DNA of 64,000 nucleotides from Glebionis coronaria. Its lineage: Eukaryota > Streptophyta > Magnoliopsida > Asterales > Asteraceae. The DNA is taken from NCBI GenBank assembly GCA_025667525.1, contig CM046876.1, positions 21,167,224 through 21,231,223 of the forward strand, in the 5' to 3' direction. The notes under the pieces were generated by a model. That model was not told where the DNA came from and did not search any database. It saw nothing but the letters and a program-made list of their open reading frames with translations. A program made the translations under genes and the position numbers. Position 1 is the stretch's first letter. Each line of letters opens with the position of its first letter. Shown piece after piece: positions 23,987 to 35,474 of the stretch.

Positions 23987-26725
23987 TTAAAAAGGAGGTA
24001 GGAACTCCCCTATCTCTTTCTTCCCTTCTTCAATCAAGGTGCGGAAGACCTCCTCGTGATTATTTATTCCATCTTGTGCCCTGAGCATGTTCGCATCCAG
24101 CGCCTCGGCTAACAACTTCTCACCTTTCATCACCTTTGAAACAGAGTCGTAGGTGGGCAGGGTCAGTTGGATGGGATCGGCGGTGAGCTTGGACATTATT
24201 ACCTCATTGGGAGCATCCTTTAGCGACTCTAGATCGTCTAGGAAGGGATGCTGGATTTCCCCAAGGGCGGCCATTGATGCGGTCATCTTGTCTTCGGCTA
24301 GAGGGTTGTGGTAGGCATGTTGGGTAATATCTTCTTTCTTGCTTATTAGCTCCACAACTTTGATCAGCCTCTCGTGCCTACCACGGTCAATACCGTCCGA
24401 TACAACGTCAGCAAAAGCCTGCGACAGGTAAGGAGCCTCCGTTACCTTGCTCACGGCAAGCCGCATTCCCTGGCTAACCATCCATCTACGCCCAGCTATG
24501 GCTGTGAGCAAAGGAGGACACAGCACTTCGGCGTAGTCCGTTGCCATCCTGCTTAGTTCACCCTCGGCTACCGCAGCTTGCTCTTCCAAGGTAGTCCGCG
24601 CATGGGTAAGTTCATCCTTCAGCGTGTCGTGCTCCTGAGCAATAGTGAAAGCTTGTACTGTTACAGCATTAGTGGCGGGCTCGGCTGTGGATACCTATAC
24701 ATGATACTTGGAGTTACTACAAAGACAATGTGGGTTTTTTGCGTGAACAAATAAGTGTCAATATAAGCATATACCTTCTCATTGGTTGCAGCTAAAAGGG
24801 CCTCCAGCTCAGCAATGCGTTCCTCACGAGCGTTGGCATGGTGGGCTTGCTCCTTAACGGTTGACTCTGCCACGACCAACGCTGCCTGTAGGGATGTGAT
24901 AGTTTTCTCGTGCTTGTCCACCAGTTCTTCGCGGCGAGCTATCTTTCTATCAGCACGGCTCACGTTGGCCAAGGCTTTGATCAGACGGCGTCTTAGAGCC
25001 GCACCAACTGTCACCTGGTGTGCGGAGGATACATCAAACTGCTCCAGCAGCGTCTCGTGCTCTAGTTCGTCCAAATCTTGCGCCAGCGCTGGAGGAGTGA
25101 TGTGTTCAATAAATTCAGTGCACTCGGACTCCGCTTCTAATCTTGTTAAGTTGGACAAATTCTAGGCTAGGCGAAGGCTGGTGTCGGGTCCCTCAGGACG
25201 CGGCTCCTCTGCATGAGTTACGTGAGGGGATGGAGGTCTCATTGATGTCACTGGTGAGGGTTCCCTTTCCACCTCCTTCTCTTGGGCTACTGTCGATGGG
25301 TACGCCCTGTTATTAACACACATTAGTTTTGTTTATGGATTTATATCCTTTGGAGTATCAATGGGTACTTACGTAGTGCCAGTCACGGGTTTCGTGATGG
25401 TAGGAGCCACGGCATTCACAGGGGTGGCCATCCAGACTTGCTCATCTACACGCAGTGAAGGGTCGACCTGAGCCGTAGAGGTGCTGCTCCCTTCCTGAAA
25501 CTGCGGATGATCCTTCCTTAGCTTCTTTGGGGGAGCATTGTGCGCCCCTGCCCTAGCCTCCAGGTTTTTTTCTACCCTCCTAGTAGTCTTACGCTTTCTG
25601 GCCTTGGGCTTTGATGGCTGGGGGGACCCAGAATCCTGCATTGTTTCATCTTCTTCACCGGTACGGTTGTCAGCTGGATTGGTTAGTTCTTCTTCTTCTT
25701 CTTCCTCGTCTTGGTGCGGTGTGCCATTCTCCAGTAATATCTTCTCACCATCTTCATTGTGGAATTCTAGAGGAGACTTCTCGATCACGGGCTCTTCCTC
25801 GTCAGACCGCTGCTCAGTTGTTTCTTCTAAAGGGATAGTCATATTGATGGTGGCGTCTAGCAAGGGGGGTTCACCTTCTTTCAGTGGTCGTGATCCTTCA
25901 GGAACTTTGCTTGGATCGCCCTGGCGTAACAAGCCAAAAAACTTAATCTCTGCGGACATAGGCATACACACGGATTAGTAATTTCACGGGTACTATAAAA
26001 CATGTTTTGCATCTAAAATGTAGAAGACCTACCCTGCCTACGTTCGGTCAGAAAGCACGGATATCTATCCTCCCTCAGTAATAGCGGCTGATCCCTACTA
26101 GGCACGTGAAGTGCTTCGGCAGGCCCCTATGGAATTCTGTACGGTGGGTGTCTAATATTTTCAAATCCGTACTACTATAGTCCTTGGATTTAGGAGGATA
26201 GTCTTGGGGTGCTCTGGTTTTGAGGACAAAAGGGGTGGGGAATACTTTCTCATCTACAAAAAAATAATGGTCGTACCAATTCTTGAGGGAATCTAAGGGT
26301 TTCTTATAAGTCATGGGGGCGTTCGCGGATCGTTTCTTAAACGATAGCCACCCATTCACCAGTTGGGGAGAGTAAAAAGCCCGAAACAGCTTCACGGTTG
26401 GGGTTACCTCGCATGTATAACAGGTAATCTCAAACTGATTGATCTTACATGCCCCTATGCAGTGAAGTTTGGTTATGTGGAAATCATAATATAGAAGCAG
26501 ATCTACTAAAAACATAGATAAGGGGATGCGTTAGTTAGCCGAATCAAATAGGCGCGTGTACACGCCTATCTTTCCCTTCGGAGCATCCGTAATCGCTTCA
26601 CCGTCACCTGGATAGGTCGGATGATGTACGCTTTCAGGAATATAATACTTAGACAAAAAGTCTATGTATTTCTCCGCAGGCATCACGTTCAGGACATCCG
26701 TAATAAGAGGATTATCCTTCACCAT
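23987..26725 (-). pseudogene. Antisense four-exon PF04195-like gene carried by Tat copy 2
   Basis: Proposed exons on the - strand are 26725-26033, 25949-25373, 25306-24775 and 24694-23987. Every intron is short (66-83 bp) and has GT...AG ends, for example CACTAC|GTAAGTAC. Phases of exons 2-4 match exactly (2+575, 1+531, 708 bases). Exon 1 encodes the PF04195-like domain (KIGVYTRLFDSAN, LHCIGACKINQFEI, LVNGWLSFKKRS, DSLKNWYDHYFF). Exon 2 starts IKFFGLLRQGDPSKV and is then acidic and lysine/arginine-rich, like a nuclear linker. Exon 3 is a long coiled coil. Exon 4 has a helical C-terminus ending FLPPF. Damage: a stop at ~26530 (TGC codon changed), a probable frameshift late in exon 1, and a TAG near 25163. 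The protein's role is unknown. The introns are antisense to genomic RNA and so would survive retrotransposition. Confidence 0.78.
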
Positions 26726-26877
26726 GGTTTATAAAAATGATTCGAGAGGCGTGATGATCTAACATGTAGTGGAGAAAATCCATGGGATAAGAAGCGAAGG
26801 TATGAAGGAATGAGCTTGGGAATAACAATGACGGAATGAAATATAAATTATGTGTGTAACAGTAGCACACACCAACT

Positions 26878-26885
26878 CTTATATA
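26878..26885 (-). promoter_or_regulatory. TATA box of the antisense gene in Tat copy 2
   Basis: The - strand reads AACCCTATATAAGAG, 160 bp upstream of the ATG at 26725. The same AACCCTATA context lies 150 bp upstream of the antisense ATG in Tat copy 1. Confidence 0.6.
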
Positions 26886-27200
26886 GGGTTGCCTCGATTT
26901 CCAAGGTAGCATGGATGTTCGCCACGTGTAAGCCACTACGCCCATCCAACGGATGGGATTTCTGACACTTCTGAAACGTCAGAATGGACCCACTGGTCAC
27001 TTCTTGACAGTTTTACGTGGCTCGAGGGTGGGCCTTTCTAGTGCACTTTTGCAGGCGTGCGTCCGACTATTGACTACCATTAATGCATTCATTAAAGTTG
27101 TCCCGGTCGGCTTATTTTAGAGTGCGGCCGTACTTGCAACAAAAAGATCTACATAGCATTGATTAGTCTAGAGGTTACGCCTACAGCTGTAACAACTAGA

Positions 27201-27211
27201 CTGGGGGGACA
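27201..27211 (+). promoter_or_regulatory. Polypurine tract of Tat copy 2
   Basis: CTGGGGGGACA lies directly against the 3' LTR start. Confidence 0.75.
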
Positions 27212-27777
27212 TGATGACGTATAGTCCCCAGCCGGGTCATGAACCCGGCCCACGGGTACTACCCGCATCTGGCCTATTACTGATGGGCTGGATTAATATC
27301 ATTTAAGCTTATGGGCTTAGATGAACAGTAACCGCATACATGTGTGCGGCCCACGGTCCGGCCTGGCTGGTACAGGGTTAGACAGAATCATACTCTTACT
27401 ATGATTAGGATTTACCCCAAAGAAGATGATATTCACTCACCATAATTAGAAGATAACAATCAATCTAATTCTGGTACTTATCATTTCCTTAGGGCCGAAG
27501 CATCAGTGACAGCCCATTAGGGTTTCACTGCCTATATAAGGAACCCCCAAGGGTTCCACAAAGGTATTACATTCTACATACTCTCAACTCATCCGATTCC
27601 ATAACCCTAACCAATTACTTACTCTCACGCCAGAGTCTAATCGTAGGATACATTCCCACGGTAAGCCTAACGCGGATCCCAACCAAATATTTCACTTGGT
27701 GCAGGAGCCGGAGCCCAGCCAACCCGAATTAAGCCTAATTCGGGTCTAGCGAGGATCATCCAACTTTTGTATCAACA
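27212..27777 (+). repeat. 3' LTR of Tat copy 2
   Basis: 566 bp, from TGATGACGTATAG to TATCAACA. The TATATAAG box is at 27533-27540, overlapping a 7 bp stem GGAACCC/GGGTTCC (27540-27557). Relative to the 5' LTR it lacks a short stretch near 27673, where the GTGTGCAG segment is missing. Confidence 0.9.
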
Positions 27778-28685
27778 AACCCCAAGTAGCGTTGCAGATG
27801 TAACGAGCCACCTACTTTTACGAGTCACCTACTTTTATGCTCAAGTAGTTGCCAAGCCTCTGAAAAGAGATAACAAGCCATGTAAATTATGATGCAAGTG
27901 AAGAAATTTTGTAGAAGCGTATATAAGAGTTTCTAATATTATTACCATTGCTAGTTCGTGACCAAACTCGCTATGCTTTTTGTCACCATATATGGAGCTT
28001 CACAGAAGCATGATTGTGAACAATTTACCAATATAATACATGAATGAAAAGCATGTACCATGATACCTGTAACACGATCACCCCGGTCTAAATAGTTAGA
28101 TATTACAGCAACACCCGAGCCATACGTGTTGGAATAACACGAGATGAAAAAACTGACAAGAACAATTAAAATGAAGGAAAATATAGCTTTTTGAGACGTT
28201 TGACAAGGACAATTGACTACAAGTATAAATGCACACGGATGTAAAGAAATCTAATCTCAAGATCATCATCAACATTTTTTTTATTTTCATCTATTTTATG
28301 TGAATGAAGAGCTATGAAGGTTGTTTATATAGGGGTTTTTTTAGATTTCGAATTGAGTGGTAGCATCCCCACCTATACATGTATGCGTTTCATACACAAG
28401 GTATGCGTTTTGAATTGCATGCATTTTCAAACTTGCCTATTTTAAAAGGTTGCCATATAATAGAAATCATATATTTTAATGTTGCTATCATTACCATACT
28501 TGTTGATTTATTGTTACAGAGTTTGATGTTTCCTAATATAGTTTCAACTTTCAACTTTCAACATTTTCAACATTTTACATACACCCTTTATAGGGTATAT
28601 AGATAGATATATAGATTACGACTTTAGAAATATCTCGAACCTCAACATTGTATATGTTTTTTTCACTTTTTTAGCGCTAAAAATA
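27778..28685. other. Intergenic DNA with one exon-like stretch
   Basis: This continues the sequence interrupted by Tat copy 2. On the - strand, about 28152-28072 is open (ISCYSNTYGSGVAVISNYL, then DRGDRVT). It is preceded by TTGTTCTTGTCAG, a good splice acceptor, and followed by ACAG|GTATCA, a good donor. It might be a remnant exon of a host gene. No neighbouring exons were recognised and I cannot name a family. Nothing else here is interpretable. Confidence 0.25.
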
Positions 28686-28995
28686 AATAAAACGAAACAA
28701 AGCGTAAAAACCTGACAAAAACTGAATAAATCATAAGAAAACGGACGAAAACGTAAAAGGACGGGCGAAAACGTATAATAACTTATGAATGCTTAACAAC
28801 ACGGACGAAAATGTCAAAGAAATTGAGGAAGATTTAAGAAAACAGATGAAAGAGTAAAAAAGTTAACGTAAACGTAAGAAAAATGAACAAAAACATAACA
28901 AAACGGACGAAAACATAAAAGATCGGAGGAAAACGTAACAAACCGAGGAAAACGGGCTAAAATCACCAAAGGGACGTAAACGTAGAAACTTTTGT
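28686..28995 (+). repeat. Degenerate tandem repeat of ACGGACGAAAACGTAA units
   Basis: About ten or more copies of a 16-30 bp unit built on GACGAAAACGTAA(C/A)A occur with variable spacers. It is non-coding and borders the hAT element's end. Confidence 0.65.
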
Positions 28996-29209
28996 TGATA
29001 GAAAATATTAAGTCTTTTGATGTTTAGCCCAAGATAAAAGTGACATGTTTAGCTTATTGCTCGTTTAAGCCGTTACTCGTTTAACATGTTGCCCGTTTGA
29101 CCTGTTAACCCGACCTTGCTTACCCGTTTTGCCACCTTCAATCATAATATTAGCGTTTCCACTTAATTTCACATAACATCTCTAAAGGTGGGATCACATT
29201 AGGGGTACA

Positions 29210-29480
29210 AATGAGCCGAGCCGAGCTCGAGCCTGACAGAGCTCGAGCTCGAGCCTGACAGAGCTCGAGCCTGACAGAGCTCGAGCTCGGCTCGTTTATA
29301 ATTTTAATAGCTCGAGCTCAAGCTCGGCTCGGTTCGAGCCTTAATATTGGAGCTCGAGCTCGGCTCGTCTAATATTATGTAAAGCTCGAGCTCAGCTCGT
29401 TTGTTAATAGATCGTTCATCTAGAACTCTTTTTTTTGAGCTCGTTAAGGAGCTCATTAAGGAGCTTTTATTCAAACGTGT
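29210..29480. repeat. hAT subterminal GAGCTCGAGC repeats
   Basis: Overlapping palindromes GAGCTC and CTCGAG occur, with three units of GAGCTCGAGCCTGACA in tandem followed by reversed copies. Such arrays are the usual transposase binding regions of hAT elements. Confidence 0.7.
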
Positions 29481-30092
29481 AAACAATAGTGCAGAAAAAC
29501 CAAGTTAAAAATAAAAGCTACAAGTAATACAATCAAATATAGAAACACATGAAATCTTTAATCAAATTAAAATATAGCATGATTAGCATCCATTGTTGAT
29601 TACCAAAAAGATGTCATGTTTCATATGAATCAAAAGATCTAACAAAAATTCTGGTAGACCAACAAAATATTAACTTGATCACATGAGACATTTGCATCTA
29701 CATCAGATTCTTCTTCACTACAAGGCTAAGATACCACAAAAGAACACATGAACATGGATGGAGCATAAGAACAAGCCACCCTGCAAGTTCAAGTATAAAA
29801 CTATTAGCGATGTTCAAATGGAAGGTTTTGAACTTAACCAAGTTACTGATGTTCATAACATATATACCTTGAGTTAGTTTCTTTTCACGGCTGGAAATAA
29901 AACTTCAGTGGGTATATCGTCCTTCTACAAAAAAGCAAAATGCATACTAAAACACTAAATTATCACGGTATATATTTCCACAATAAAATAACATTATATA
30001 TGATCAAGTTTTTAAGGTGTACGTTGACTTTCTTTTTAATTCCGTAACTTTGTCTAATCCAATCCCCTCCACAAACCAACATTTCTACTCTG

Positions 30093-32321
30093 TTAGACTT
30101 TAATGCAGATCGATATGGATCGATAATTCTTCCCCAGCACTAAATGTTGCCTCAGATGTAACTGTAGAAATTGGATTACGAGTACATCCCTTGCCATCTT
30201 TGATAAAACAGAATACTTCAACTGGTGAACTTTCCACCATTCTAAAGCATTGAATTTCAGCCCACCATGTCCTTCAAGTAGACCTTCTTCCAAGTACAAT
30301 TTAAGTTTCGATTTATCAGATTTTTCAACATCAGCACCTTTATAAAAGTTCCCAAATGCTTCCCTTTTGATCCAAGTATGTCTTCATTAGACCTCGAGTT
30401 GGTGCTATCTCCAAAAGATCCCTTTTTATGACTTGAAGCTTCCCGAACCATTTCATCATGCAATGCTACATACTCTTTAAACATATCATCACGTGCGTCT
30501 GAAACCTCTTTAACATTGCCTACAACTTCATTAGTTGGATATATTTTTTCATAGAAAAATTTAAGGTACCACTTTTTCATCATAGGATCTAGCACTACAG
30601 CTATGGCCATAAGTAGGTGACACTCACCCCCCCCCCCCCCCCCATTACTTGTCGAACTTCTCCTTCATTGCTTTTTCCATTTTACGAATAAATTCACTGT
30701 CGGATATTGCACTCTCATCTATTATTTTTTTGACCTTGTACACCTCCATAAGGTATAAATTTGCAGTAGGATAATCACAGCCTGAGATAATATTCGTGCA
30801 CACTTTAAAAACCTTTAACACTTCACATACAGCTTTCACATTATCCTAATCTTGATCACTAGGCAAGTGACGGAAATGTGGTTCATAGTCGTCATATCTA
30901 ATAAAACAAGTAAAAGTTACTCAAGATACATTGTCCAAAATTGGAAACAAGTAAAAGTTACTCGACACATACCTTGTGAATACATCTTTAAAGTTGAGAG
31001 CCAGGGACAACATATCATATGTTGAGTTCCATCTTTTTGGAACATCAAGCATTAACTTTCTATCATGTATCTGTAGTTGATGTGCAACATTCGAAAATAT
31101 TTGACGCCTCGCTTCCGAATAATTAATATATTTCACAGCTTCACGAACTTCTTCAAGGCGAGACTAATCTTTGAAAGGACCTCTTTAACAAGTAGATTCA
31201 GGATATGGGCACAACACCTGACATGAAATAACCTTTCATCACACGGAAGTTTTTTTACCCGCGAGAAATTTGTTTTCAAATTTTTCACGACCTTGTCATT
31301 GTACGAGGCATTATCAATAGAGATGGAGAAGATCTTCCCTTCAATTTCCCAGTCCTTTAAACATTTGTAAATGTAGTCTGCTATATCAAGAGCAGTACGA
31401 GGAGGAGGAACATGCACGAAACTCAACACAGGTTTTTGCAATCTGTTATGACAAGTATAATTAAATGATTAAGATATAATAAATCATAGGAAAGAAACAT
31501 AAACATAAAAAGTAAAATTCATGAATCAAAATAACCTCCAATTTTGATCAACAAAGTGTTCGGTTATGACCATATACTCAATCTTCTGATGAGACGACCT
31601 CCAACAATCAGTTGTTAAACTTATATTTGAGACATCATTTGCACGAGCTTTCAGTTTTTTGTTTTCATTCTCATAAACCTTGAAACAATCTGCCTTCACT
31701 ATAGGCCTACTTATCCTCTCAAACAATGGATTAGCTGTCTTCATCATGTATACAAACATCTCATCTTCCACGGTACTAAACGGTTGCTCAGTAACCATTA
31801 TCCAGTTAGATATTGCTTCCCGCATCTTATTAGCATCATATTTCGCATCAAGTGAAATAAACGGCAAAGGCTTATAGTGTCCGATATCAACATCAACAGG
31901 CTGAAAATTTAGCACCCGTTGCGTTCGAAGGTACTCTTTGCGTTTCAAGCACGCATTCATGTGCCAGTTCCATGTTGTTGTAGTTCCTGTTGAATTAACA
32001 ACGAATCGTTTGGCGCAGTGAATGCACTCCATTTTTTGTGCCATTCTTAAGTGTAATTTCTTTAAAGTCCCCCCACACTTTCGACATCTTTTGACACTTA
32101 TTCTTTAATTCAACTACATCTTCGCCATTATGATTTCGGGTATCTCTTTCACTCGGATCTCCATGAGTATTGTTAGTTGTACCAGTATCGTCATCAAGAT
32201 TGATGTACTCATGTTCAGATTGTGATGATTGAACATCAACTCTTGCTTGTAATGAATTTATAGGATTCGATGTGGAACCATGCATTGGGCTAATTGGATT
32301 TGTTACACCTTTTTGTAGCAT
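30093..32321 (-). pseudogene. hAT transposase with BED zinc finger, broken
   Basis: From 32321 downwards there is an N-terminal polar region, then a BED-type finger (SKVWGDFKEITL, ECIHCAKRF, WNWHMNACLKRK), split by a frameshift near 32040. The first catalytic Asp lies in SLTTDCWRSSHQK (~31600). The second catalytic region is FSISIDNASYND (~31320). CAHILNLLVKEVL and VPKRWNSTYDML follow, as usual for plant hAT transposases, and then the segment KLYEE-like FYEKIYPTNEV. The C-terminal dimerisation domain begins LEWWKVHQLKYSVLSKMARD (~30235), but the reading is disturbed and it ends early. A run of 17 C (30627-30643) lies inside the coding sequence. The enzyme would cut and rejoin the element's ends; this copy cannot. 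Confidence 0.82.
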
Positions 32322-32562
32322 TGGTATTTTTGCAAACCAGAATGTATTTTACAATGAACAATGATTTGATCTATTTTCGAGCTACATCTCTGTGTTGTGT
32401 ATTACTGAACCAAGTAGTTTTACAATGAATAATGATTTGATCTATTCGAACTTAAAAATCACTTTCGCTACATAGATTTTAAAATTGTTTAATGAATGTA
32501 ACCTACATTTAGGTAATTTTGAGTTGTGTTACATTTAAGCTTTGCATGTGAGACAACTCTAT

Positions 32563-32938
32563 GGCTACGTTTGGCAAAATAACTGTAAGATGTAAACTGT
32601 TTATTAAAAAAACTGTTAACATGAGTTATAGAGGTATGTTTTTAATAAAAGTGTTTGGTATATCAACTGTTAACTATGAAATTAAGATGTAAAACTACTT
32701 AAAAATACATATTTAAATAAATTATAATATAGTTGAAGGGTATATCAGTAATTTACAGCTTTAACAGCTCTTGACAATTTAAAAATATTTATGAATCAAC
32801 TTTTTATTTAAAACCTATTATGTTAAAATAAAAAACTAACAACCTTTAAAAATTATTGTACCAAACAAAATTATTATATTACTTTTTTAGCAAAAACGTT
32901 TTAATTTTTTTTTAAATAAACTCTTACCAAAAATAGCC
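32563..32938. mobile_element. Probable MITE with diverged terminal inverted repeats
   Basis: The left end GGCTACGTTTGGCAAAAT and the right end (reverse complement) GGCTATTTTTGGTAAGAG match at 13 of 18 positions. The interior is AT-rich and non-coding, 376 bp overall. No convincing target duplication was found, so the superfamily is open. Confidence 0.4.
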
Positions 32939-33349
32939 AATGTTTACTATACTCTTCAATGAGAAAAGTTCCTTAAGGCACATGTGTTTAAAAAAGTACA
33001 AAGGAATAGATCTGGACCATCTATTTCTAAATGATCCAATAGCTAATAATCATTCACTTCTCATACAGAATAACAGCTTCACCTCACCCCCTATTCAACA
33101 CATACATACACATACTTACTAAATCAAATCCCACCACTACAACATCTCCGTCGCACACCACCACTACAACACCGTCATCGCGCCCACCATAGGACGCCCA
33201 CCACTACCGACGCTATTGATTACTATTTTTAGTTAAAAGTTTGGATTTTGATATATTTGTAGAAGATTTGGTAGGTGGGATTGATTAATATTTGCTTATT
33301 TGCTTATTTTCGAGTAAAATAAGCCGTTTTAAAAAGATGGTAGCAAAAT

Positions 33350-33490
33350 ATTACATTGGAAATTTGGTACATGAAAAGTGTTTGATGAAATGCTTAAAAG
33401 AGATGATGGCAACACATTATTGTGAATTTGATGCATGAAAAGTGTTTGATGAAATGCTTAAAAGAGATTGTAGCAACATATTATTGGTAC
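33350..33490 (+). repeat. Tandem duplication with a PPR-like fragment inside the MULE
   Basis: Two copies ~64 bp apart share a 35-base core. One frame reads KVFDEMLKRD, the signature of pentatricopeptide repeat proteins. The surroundings are not open. This could be a captured piece of a PPR gene, or chance; the motif is short. Confidence 0.35.
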
Positions 33491-33847
33491 ATGACAAGAA
33501 AAACATTTAGTATAATTTGTAGTGCTCTGCTATGGCTTGTTGCTCGAAATAAATGCTAGAATAAGAACGTTTTAGCTGAGACAAATCAGGTTAGAACAAG
33601 TGGTGACCATGTTGGATGAGATGATAAATTCGATTGGTTAAAGGATCTGTTGGAGAATGAAGAAATAGAACGCCCCAAAAGAAGGTAAAGAAATGGAACG
33701 GGTTTAGAAGTAAGAGGGGAATGGAATTAAGGAAATGTCCATTGCTTAGCTAGCAGAAGTTAAAAAGACATCCCGGACCTTAGATATTGAAGATCTAAGT
33801 ACCAAGTAGTCGAATTCTAATTACCTACGTGTTTTAAGTGTAGGAAA

Positions 33848-35060
33848 AATCACATGTGATTTGCACTAAATCACATATGATTTGTACAAAATCACATGTG
33901 ATTTTTTACTTAATTTTTAAAAGTTTAATGTATATTCAGTTTCTCCTTTCGTTGGTCATTTGAGAAAAATCACATGTGATTGGAGAAAAATCACACGTGA
34001 TTTTGTGAATTATTAAAACTTAACCATGTCTATGTATGTTTTTTAATTATGTTTTTGTTAATTATTAGAATTCTACAAATCATATGTGATTTTAAATTAT
34101 AAATGTATAGATTTATATTGTTAAATTAGAAATCACATGTGATTGGAGAAAAATCATATGAATATACATATCACAAGTCTTATTTTGTTAAATTATAGAA
34201 GTACATATTTATATTGTTTGTTGTAAAACAACACAAGTAATAGTTGCTACTAGTAATACTGAAGCAAATGTATCAAGACCCTGTTGTAATGTTATTCATT
34301 ACTACGTATTATTTATCAAATTGTATCAAGTAATGTGTTCTTATGAATAAACTCAATGGCTTTATCTTGAACTGCTAATGATGATGGAATTGGCTACTGA
34401 TTCAAGCAGAATCACATGTAATTCTGCTTGAATTACATGTGATTCAAGCATTTCAAAACTTTAACTTCTTATAAAACATCAACTTTAGATGAATCACAAG
34501 TGATTTTGTTTAATCCAATTTACCGGGGTAACCCTTTACAAAAAAAACAAGTAATTTTGTTTAAATCACATGTAATTTTATCAATATATAAAAATGTTTT
34601 GTTGTCATTCATGTAAAATATAGAAAACAAACTGGCTTCTGAATTACATGTGATTTTGTTTGAATCACATGTAATTCTGTTGGAATTACATGTGATTTGC
34701 TGATAATTACATGTGATTTTGCTTGCATTACATGTGATTCAAGCATTTCAAAACCTTAACTTCTTCTAACAAATTCACTTTAAATGAATCACTTGTGATT
34801 TTGTTTGAATCACATGTAATTATGTCAATATATAAAAATGTTTTGTTGTCATTCATGTCAAATATAGAAACTAAATTGCCTTCTGAATTACATGTGATTT
34901 TGTGTGAATCACATGTAATTTTGCTTGAATTACATGTGATTCGTTCATGTGATTTTTCTTGCATTACTGTAAAATATATAAAATAATTTGGCTTCTGAAT
35001 TACATGTGATTTTGTTTGAATCACATATAATTTTGCTGGAATTACATGTGATTCATGAAA
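33848..35060. repeat. Palindrome array AATCACATGTGATT, major block
   Basis: About 26 copies of a 14 bp palindrome or its close variants (AATTACATGTGATT, AATCACATGTAATT) occur. In clusters the centres are ~21 bp apart, for example five copies between 34642 and 34740. Larger segments are also duplicated, such as the block containing AAAATGTTTTGTTGTCATTC at ~34588 and ~34833. The open frames found here come from the repeat itself. Confidence 0.85.
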
Positions 35061-35259
35061 TTATGTTTGAATTTTGTGTAATCATTTTTACTTATCATGT
35101 GACCAATTAACCAAAAAACTATGTTATTTTTATTCAAGTAACAAACACATGTATTTTATAGAGTAAAATCAAATATGATCAAGTAACTATTCGATAATAC
35201 ATAGAATTCAGAAACAAAAAAAATTATTAAACATCATTAATTAATATTGTCTTCTTATT

Positions 35260-35345
35260 TCTCCTTGCTTTTGGATTATTTGGGCAAGCTGTTTTGGTAT
35301 GCTCGTTCATCTTAATTTTATAGTATCCACAAACCTTCATGTTTT
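35260..35345 (-). pseudogene. Possible remnant of a transposase zinc knuckle
   Basis: On the - strand a short frame reads KVCGYYKIKMNEHTKTACPN. Its spacing recalls the CxxC...H...C knuckle at the C-terminus of MULE or FAR1-type transposases, but one cysteine is replaced by tyrosine. It lies inside a Mutator-like element, which makes a transposase remnant reasonable. The match is too short to be certain. Confidence 0.25.
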
Positions 35346-35474
35346 CTCAACTCTCATTTCGTCCAATATATATATCCACCAGGTATTTCATTGTGCTCAT
35401 ATACAGTTGATCTTAGTATTTTCATACCTGTACATCAAAAAATAAAATCAAATAAATTTTGTCCATAAAATAAC

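Larger units (their letters stand above)
16954..27777 (+). mobile_element. Tat-lineage Ty3/gypsy retrotransposon, near full-length copy 2
   Basis: The element is about 10.8 kb, with LTRs at 16954-17537 and 27212-27777, a TGGCGCC primer site and a GGGGGG polypurine tract. Flanks AACCT (16949-16953) and AACCC (27778-27782) fit a 5 bp duplication with one later change. Internal order is gag, protease, RT, RNase H, an extra archaeal-type RNase H and integrase, and then a convergent four-exon gene on the opposite strand. The doubled RNase H and the antisense ORF mark the Tat lineage. Gag-pol has many stops and shifts. LTR divergence is clearly visible by eye, so this is an old copy. Confidence 0.92.
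29200..32321 (-). mobile_element. Decayed hAT transposon (RICESLEEPER-type)
   Basis: The right-hand (3') end of the element is TAGGGGTACAAATGAGCCG at 29200. It is followed by GAGCTCGAGC-rich subterminal repeats (29217-29480), typical of a plant hAT group. The transposase reads away from it on the - strand. The opposite terminal repeat was not found before 33 kb, so the 5' end given here is only the end of recognisable coding sequence. The 8 bp before the terminus, GATCACAT, would be one target copy, but no partner is visible. Confidence 0.7.

Noticed and set aside
25538..25978. 146-codon open frame on the + strand
   Set aside because: It is serine-rich and lies opposite exon 2 of the antisense gene; it is a shadow frame.
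32952..33122. Small open frame near the MULE left end as a gene
   Set aside because: It lies in the terminal inverted repeat and has no domain.
34728..35024. 98-codon open frame on the - strand
   Set aside because: Its sequence is the translated palindrome array (repeats of ITCDS/ITCNS) and it is not a gene.
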